DNA from: Syngnathus acus
Taxonomy: Eukaryota; Chordata; Actinopteri; Syngnathiformes; Syngnathidae
DNA length: 64,000 nt
Direction: 5' to 3'
Assembly (NCBI RefSeq): GCF_901709675.1
Contig: NC_051091.1
Span: 6,050,967-6,114,966, forward strand
This document shows, one piece after another, positions 58,480 through 64,000 of this stretch. The translations under genes were made by a program, and so were the position numbers. The first letter of the stretch is position 1. Every line of letters begins with the position of its first letter. The notes below the pieces were generated by a model. It saw only the letters and a list, made by a program, of their open reading frames with translations. It ran no database searches and had not been told where the DNA came from.

Positions 58480-58620
58480 CTGTCAAGCAACAGGGAAAGA
58501 TTGCCAATTATAAGTGCTGGCCTTCTAATGCAGCCGACCAGGCATACTGATGGCCAAGGATGGACATGAATATTCAGCATGTATGAATATTGATGCTAAC
58601 ATTTTATCAGAGTGGCACCA
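58480..58620. promoter_or_regulatory. Candidate element with paired ATGAATATT motifs
   Basis: Contains ATGAATATTCA (58566-58576) and ATGAATATTGA (58583-58593), 17 bp apart and sharing the core of the palindrome at 16921-16938, plus TTGCCAATTATAAGTGCTGG upstream. The pairing suggests POU-type factor sites. No coding support. Confidence 0.3.
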
Positions 58621-59699
58621 ATGAGACCATAACAAACTATTGGTGATTGATTAAACATGAGAAATGAGCATTCATTATACAAAATATATCCCGGGAATTA
58701 TTAATCGTAATATATTGTGTGCATCGGTGAAATTCATTTACTTAACATTTAAGATTTTTTTTTCACATTGCACGGCATGTGAACTATAATATTTCTGTTT
58801 TCTTTTTCGCTGAGTGATACATATCTAAAAACTGAAGTTATTGTTGACGCCGTATTTTCCAGAGTAGGATGGAACTTGTAAAGTATTAGTCGCTTGTTAA
58901 CAGAGCGACTGAATATCCGTCAGCCATGCACAGATGCTGCCACTGCTGCTCATGGGATGAGGTGCTTGCCAAATTCAACATGAGGTCCCGTTTATATGCC
59001 AAATTCCTTTTCCATGGAGCTCAAACTCAAGTTTAATGAATGAAATTAAGTTTCAGTTCCTAAGGATGTGAAGCTGAAAAGAGATGTCCGTGACAGCGTT
59101 ACATTCAAACAGTGACCACTATGTACCATGATGTTGATTTCGCATGCAGTGGGCGCTTTTCACGCTTGACGGAACGGCTTTTTCAGCATGATCGGAATGG
59201 CCCGACGTTGTGAGGGACACGAGAGTCCTCGCTGTTTGTACACCTCATCGCGTGTCCTCGGAAAAGTTGCACGACAAGATGAAAGCCTTGTTGTTTTCCC
59301 GCCATAATGTGCTTACCTCTGCACAAGCGTTTGTTCAGCTGGAAGTCGTGTGCCTACTGCAGTATATCCTGCCTCTGTCCGTCTGTGTGAGTGAGTGACT
59401 GACAAGAGGCCCCCGGCCGATGAAAGCATGACAACTGCTCACCCTTCCAGTGTCATTCAGCATAGCAGAGGAGCCATTAACTTTTGAAGCCAGGCCTGGC
59501 GAACAGCAAGCCCCATGCTGTTTAGCCTCCCTTCAAAAGGCTGTGACGGGCAGGAGTCGAGGCACCCCTCCCATTTTTGGGGGGGTGGATGACTCACCGC
59601 GTCGCCGTCCCACACCGTTGGCACGCCGCTGTGTGTGCGTCCGTGTTGGAAAGTGAGGTCGACAGAACGCACCTTGATTGACAAGTCTCATCAGGGACA
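58621..59699. other. Anonymous non-coding sequence
   Basis: A CGTATTTTCCAGAGTA word at about 58851-58866 may be a terminal scrap of the element type at 55822-56066. G-rich 59578-59590. No gene recognised. Confidence 0.4.
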
Positions 59700-60350
59700 A
59701 CTTAATGGCGCCACCATCAACCAATTAGAAGTCATCAAGGTCCCCAATTGAAAGGGGTTTATAAATAATGTATCGCCAGAGTAATACCACATAATCTGGA
59801 TATCAGAAAGTCAAAGGTGGATGCATTATTAATGGGGCCAAATTGGACTTTAATAACTGTTCCAGCGAGTCCCACACCGCAGCAGAATTAACTTATGTTA
59901 ATATGCCTTTATTATTAATGGCCAGCCTTTTTCTAAAATGTTAACTGACTGGGTTGCTCCAGAGGCAGTTGCCAAGATTGACGAGCCTCGCATCCGGGTG
60001 GAAGAGGCCGGGCGGGGCGGCGGCGATGGGTGAGGGGGGGTTGCTTATTTATTTATTCACCTACCTGTAGCATGTCAGCCCACATCATTGTGTCAATAAT
60101 TCCCTGGTAAAGCCATTAGGCGTGATCACAGAGGCCCAATTAGCTCTCCAATGTGCAAGATGACAATCGTATATCATTAGCTCCGTAATGGCATGCGGGA
60201 GCAAAGCCTCTTTTAAAAACAAACAACAAGGCTATTACTGGGAATATATGCTGTCGTCAACATTGTTACCTCAACCATTCTGACTTGTGCTCCGATGCGC
60301 TTTTTATGCGCGTCAAGTGTAATGGGACATTAGAGCCAATGTTCCAATGA
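59700..60350. promoter_or_regulatory. Candidate conserved non-coding cluster with a GC-rich core
   Basis: One of the most enhancer-like stretches. It holds CAACCAATTAGAAGTCATCA, GGATGCATTATTAATGGGGC, GCAGAATTAACTTATGTTAA and TTTATTATTAATGGCC up to about 59925, a GC-box-rich core CCGGGCGGGGCGG near 60009-60021 within a G-rich strand to 60040, then GGCCCAATTAGCTCTCCAAT and CATTAGCTCCGTAATGGC. Repeat-free and without recognised coding frame. The GC core could mark a small promoter or simply a G-rich insertion; no TATA or Inr was convincingly placed. Confidence 0.4.
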
Positions 60351-62083
60351 ACTGCTTTGGGTTATTCACAATGAATGCGTCTTCATTTCGACATATTTGT
60401 GACGCTCGAGTGTCTCCTCGCCATCACCAAATTTACACAGATGATGTTAAGGGTTACACAAATGTTGCTGTTTAGACCGAGACTTGGATGTGTTTGGAAA
60501 GTGGGGAAGGAGCAGTTAATGTCAAGAAGACTGCTATGTCACCCTGATTTATATTCACTCATCCCACAGCTCAGTGGCGGCTCACGCTGAGCCTCTGAGA
60601 CAATTTGGTGGGCGCATCTCTGAGGGTAGCCGATAGACTAGCTAATATGTTCTCTTATGGTATTTGCATAATGTCCATGGTGCATCGCCAGAGAGCTGTT
60701 CTGCTCCAGTTCTCCTTGTAATATATCTGGCAGCGGTTCTAAAATGCAGATGTCGCTGGCACTGGCTCACAAATCTGACGGTGAGGATCCATCTGGAATA
60801 TCAAAGGAAAAATAGTTTGCAAGTCGTTTCTTTTGTTTACCAACTTGCCTTTCAACTTTGGTTGCTATTTCATGTGGAGTGCAAGTATGCTTGGAGAAAC
60901 TTTTGGACATTTTTCTTCCAAGATCTTGCCTTTGTTTTCCTTTGGAAGCTGTGTGTTTTTTTGTTTTTTTATAAATTTCCTTGGAGTCATTTGAGAATAT
61001 TATTGGCTGATGATATACCAAAAGAGAAATATACTACAAATCTTGTATTCTGTTTCGCTGCGTGTTTTCCTCTCGTTTTGCTCGGTGCAAAAATCTGGCT
61101 CGATAATGTTTTCCAGGGTGCTAAACTTCATCTACGAAATAATTGAAGTAGCTCTCCGTCTCCTCCTCTGTCACTCCCTCTTCATTAGTCATCTTGCCTC
61201 GATGCTCAGTTGACTTTGTGCGTGCTGTCAGTTGAAGCGTCTAATCGTCTGAAGTGGATGTTTTCTGCCTCAGTAACAGAAATTTGCAGGCCTGTGAGGA
61301 AACAGCCGTGGAATTAAAGGCGCTGTCGAGATTATGGGTGACAAGGCTCGTGTAAGATAATGTGTTTTCCCACTTTCTGACATCCAGTCAATATATTGAC
61401 AGTGTTTGTCACTACAGCGCTGCTTTGGTGCCATCCAAGCCAGGTGACCTGTCACGCTTCGATTGACTGTCACAGTGGATTTGGACGGGGTGAAAATCCC
61501 TAAGCCTGAAAGAAGAATACCAACGGTCAGCTTCTTAGCTGTTGCAAGCACTTTAAAATGTTCCTTTAAACCTGTCGGATGCTCTCAGATAAAATAGGCG
61601 CCTGGAAACTTGAATTACAGCTATAGCTGAGCCTAAAAAAAAAAGATCTATAAAAATATGCATTCTAAGAAGGAGGTTGTCAAATGAGTTTAAATTCTTC
61701 ATTTATCGTAGTTTTTTTTTTTTTTTTTACCAGCACATCCTCAATCTTGAGATACAGGAGCAGTGTCAGCAATGTCACTGCAGGAGAAAGGTTATCCTAG
61801 GCACGAGGATCTGTGTATAGAGTCAATCAGAGCTGTACAAACCCTTGATGCCATTGACATTTACTGGGGGCCCATTTCCAATTAATCTTCAAGGGCCTCC
61901 ACCTCTTGACGCCTGATTACGACCCCCACCCTCCCCCCTTGACAAACTGGCTAATTTGTTTTGGGGCATGTGTCTGGCTGAGGAAGCGCTCCTTCAGTGC
62001 TGTGACATTAAGACATTGTGGGAAAGGATTTCAATAAAAAGGCAGCCATTCTGTAGCCTTCAACAATTGAAATACAATTAGCG

Positions 62084-62085
<2 letters not shown>
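60351..62085. other. Anonymous non-coding sequence
   Basis: A 160-codon plus frame at 60664-61146 is rich in F, L, W and V but, although hydrophobic, resembles no membrane-protein family I know; an 84-codon minus frame overlaps it, so it is not called. T17 lies at 61712-61728. A C/G-poor stretch precedes the ATT array. Confidence 0.45.

Positions 62086-62144
<59 letters not shown>
62086..62144 (+). repeat. (ATT)n microsatellite, about 20 units
   Basis: About 59 bp of pure ATT/TTA trinucleotide, the longest trinucleotide array in the window and likely polymorphic. Confidence 0.97.
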
Positions 62145-63669
62145 GAGATGCAAAACCAGCCTCCAGAGTTTTTTTTCACAAATCACAATGCATGCACTAA
62201 ATTACTATATTTCTATGTTCTCCTCCCAAAAATGCAAAACCAGCCACAGCAATTTTGCCAGTTGGGCGGATGCAATTTTGGTCAAACCTGGAGTGCATTG
62301 CTTCCCCCCTCCGATTTCTATTCAGTTTTTTTTTTCCCCCTCCTGTCTCGCTACCTCAGTCTCGCAATTGAAGCGAAATCACAAGAGTGGGACATGTTAT
62401 TCCCAAACTGTCCCCTGGACCAGTTTGATAACGCCATTGCCACGCCGTCCCACCCTTCCATCTTTTCTCCAGCCACCTCCCTTTACTCCGCCCCTCTGCC
62501 CCAGGCCGGTGTGCGCTTGCAGACCATAGCCCACAGTGAAGCCACCCTGGAATCTTATCTTCTATGCAGGCTCTGTGCTGCTGTCTGCCTGTCCACTACC
62601 GCTGTGCAAACCTTTCTGTATTTATGTCTGTGTGTAAGATGTGTTTGCAATTGTACTTATCAATCTTCTAACCAGTTACAGCACATTGTGCTTTCTGAAT
62701 TTTCCAACTTTTTGTTTCTGACATTTCAAAATATTGGAGATAGTAACCGCGATTCTAATGTTACTTGCATTCCGTCATCATTATTGTCTTTCAAATGCAA
62801 TACTTAAACACGTAAAAACAGCCATCGCAATTAGTCGCAAGTTTCATAAATCACATGACATGTGCTCAATTGGTTTATTTGCATACAGTCCTTGCAGAAC
62901 ACGCCAAATTTGCATATTTGGCAAACACAACTCTGGCTACGCCCACTAAGTCCATCAGCTTCCACTATTTGCATGTTCAGTCATTCTCATGAGCAATTCA
63001 AGTATATCAATTTCAAAACCATATATGGCAAATACTGACAAATACTCTCATTTTGCAAGACACCGCTACATCGTTCATTATTCAGACATCAAATACAACA
63101 AAAGACGTTGATCACCTTGAGACAAACAAAACGCCTAAAAGCGTCTCAACACTTGATGTGCGTAATGATCAACATCTCCTCCGACACGCCATTTAAATCT
63201 CCCACCATTGACACCTTTGATGTTGCTGCCGGCGTTGTTGATTTTCGAGGACACACGTCCCTGCACACCGAGATGCGTACACTTTGCATGTCTCTCCAAG
63301 TGGCTGCAATGACTATTGACGTTTGGGTTTGGATTAGAAAAATGATGTCAGGGAGGTGGACATAAAACAGGCCAGTTACCCGGGCGGCCAGCCGGCCATG
63401 CCGCGACGAGATGATATTTGTTCCCGTTTGTTGTGATTGTATTAATGTGGAGCACCGACAGTAAATCATCAATTTGGCAACAGAGCAGTTCTTCTGTAGT
63501 GATTTAGAAGCTTTTGTTTTCCGTCTCTGAGTGTTAAATTTGAAGATGCATTCATCATCATCTATTTCCTGTGTGTGTGCGGGATCACATAGGATGAGGA
63601 CAGACAGGATTACCTTGTCCTTGTCTCATTTTTTCTGTTTACCTCCGCGATGAAGGTCAGTCACTTCAT
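62145..63669. other. Anonymous non-coding sequence with the longest ORF in the window
   Basis: The 219-codon plus frame at 62148-62807 is the longest. Its start region contains a duplicated ATGCAAAACCAGCC word (62149 and 62231, about 82 bp apart). The translation is rich in C, F, S and Q, has no recognisable domain, and overlaps a 128-codon frame one base off. I regard it as chance or repeat-derived. The stretch 63160-63470 is balanced and repeat-free and may contain unrecognised regulatory sequence. Confidence 0.45.
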
Positions 63670-63910
63670 TTCTAAATAAAAGACGGAGATCCCTAATATC
63701 TGCGCTCGCCTAGTTTCACTTCATTTAGCAACGATGATTGAGATTAATATAAATACATCCACGCATTCCATGTGACAGCTTTTCACTTAGCTAATGATGT
63801 TTTGTTGACGACTGCATTAGCTTGCCTAATTTTACTTTCGTTTGAAATATTCAAGCAAACGCAATGTTAATTTTCAACGGCTAATGAGCTCGGTCGGGGC
63901 ATGTTGGTTA
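63670..63910. promoter_or_regulatory. Candidate conserved non-coding element at the window edge
   Basis: Contains GATTGAGATTAATATAAAT, CACTTAGCTAATGATG, GACTGCATTAGCTTGCCTAA and ACGGCTAATGAGCTC. Repeated CTAAT/ATTAG cores in repeat-free text. No coding frame. Inference from motif density. Confidence 0.35.
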
Positions 63911-64000
63911 AATGATTCTTGTGACATGAGAAGGTGACATTAAGAGCCTCATTCTACAGTTGGTTCAGGTAAAAAAATTAAGAAAGTCCATCACCAAGTC

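Noticed and set aside
60664-61146. Hydrophobic 160-codon plus frame, possible membrane protein
   Set aside because: Hydrophobicity follows from T-rich DNA; no ordered transmembrane pattern or family match, and a minus-strand frame overlaps.
62148-62807. 219-codon open frame, the longest in the window
   Set aside because: No domain or family similarity, compositionally odd (C, F, S, Q rich), overlapped by another open frame one base away, and starts in a duplicated word beside a microsatellite.
1-64000. Bacterial-type systems (CRISPR arrays, operons, toxin-antitoxin, phage modules) and endogenous retroviral genes
   Set aside because: No regularly spaced repeats, operon-like gene packing, LTR pairs or recognisable gag/pol/env-like segments were found; the sequence is plainly vertebrate non-coding DNA.

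Overview
The window looks like nuclear DNA of a ray-finned (probably percomorph teleost) fish. It is AT-leaning. It carries long mono-, di- and trinucleotide arrays and heavily decayed fragments of repeat families typical of fish genomes: a hAT-type miniature element, a Tc1-like transposase relic, L2/CR1/Rex-type LINE relics, a tRNA-headed SINE-like repeat and several short inverted-repeat elements. There are no operons, ribosome-binding sites, phage or CRISPR-like structures. The fish assignment rests on recognising repeat families from memory; no species can be named.

No host protein-coding exon could be supported. The longest open frames (219 codons at 62148-62807 +, 182 at 19754-20302 -, 168 at 35575-36081 -, 165 at 4969-5466 +) match no family I know, are low in complexity or rich in rare residues, and have the length expected by chance in 64 kb. 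The only recognisable coding remnants are transposon-derived: a Tc1-like transposase fragment (about 12555-12846 +), the C-terminus of a LINE polyprotein (13456-13680 -) and a reverse-transcriptase motif fragment (about 52255-52375 -). No tRNA or rRNA gene was found.

The layout is long anonymous sequence alternating with repeat-free patches of balanced composition that are dense in TAATTA/ATTAAT cores and other transcription-factor-like motifs. The best such patches are 4360-4720, 16920-17060, 36880-37080, 39395-39720, 40320-40640, 49300-49720, 51720-52080, 59700-60350 and 63670-63910. With the absence of exons, this suggests a gene desert or very large intron of the kind found beside developmental regulator genes, with the patches as candidate conserved non-coding elements. 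That is inference: conservation cannot be seen in one sequence. Mobile-element remains lie at 5800-5910, 7961-8035, 8915-8970, 12.5-13.7 kb, 27.36-27.55 kb, 29.36 kb, 35.3 kb, 38.1 kb, 42.7-44.2 kb, 48.4 kb, 52.3 kb and 55.8-56.07 kb.

No new multi-gene system is visible. The most interesting items are a layered insertion record at 42725-43155 (a SINE-like repeat split by a TTAA-flanked mini-palindrome and an AT-rich retroposon-like tail), two strong hairpins (44141-44212 and 48409-48479), a perfect 18-bp POU-type palindrome at 16921-16938 with a related paired motif at 58566-58593, and an unusual number of long poly-C/poly-G tracts.
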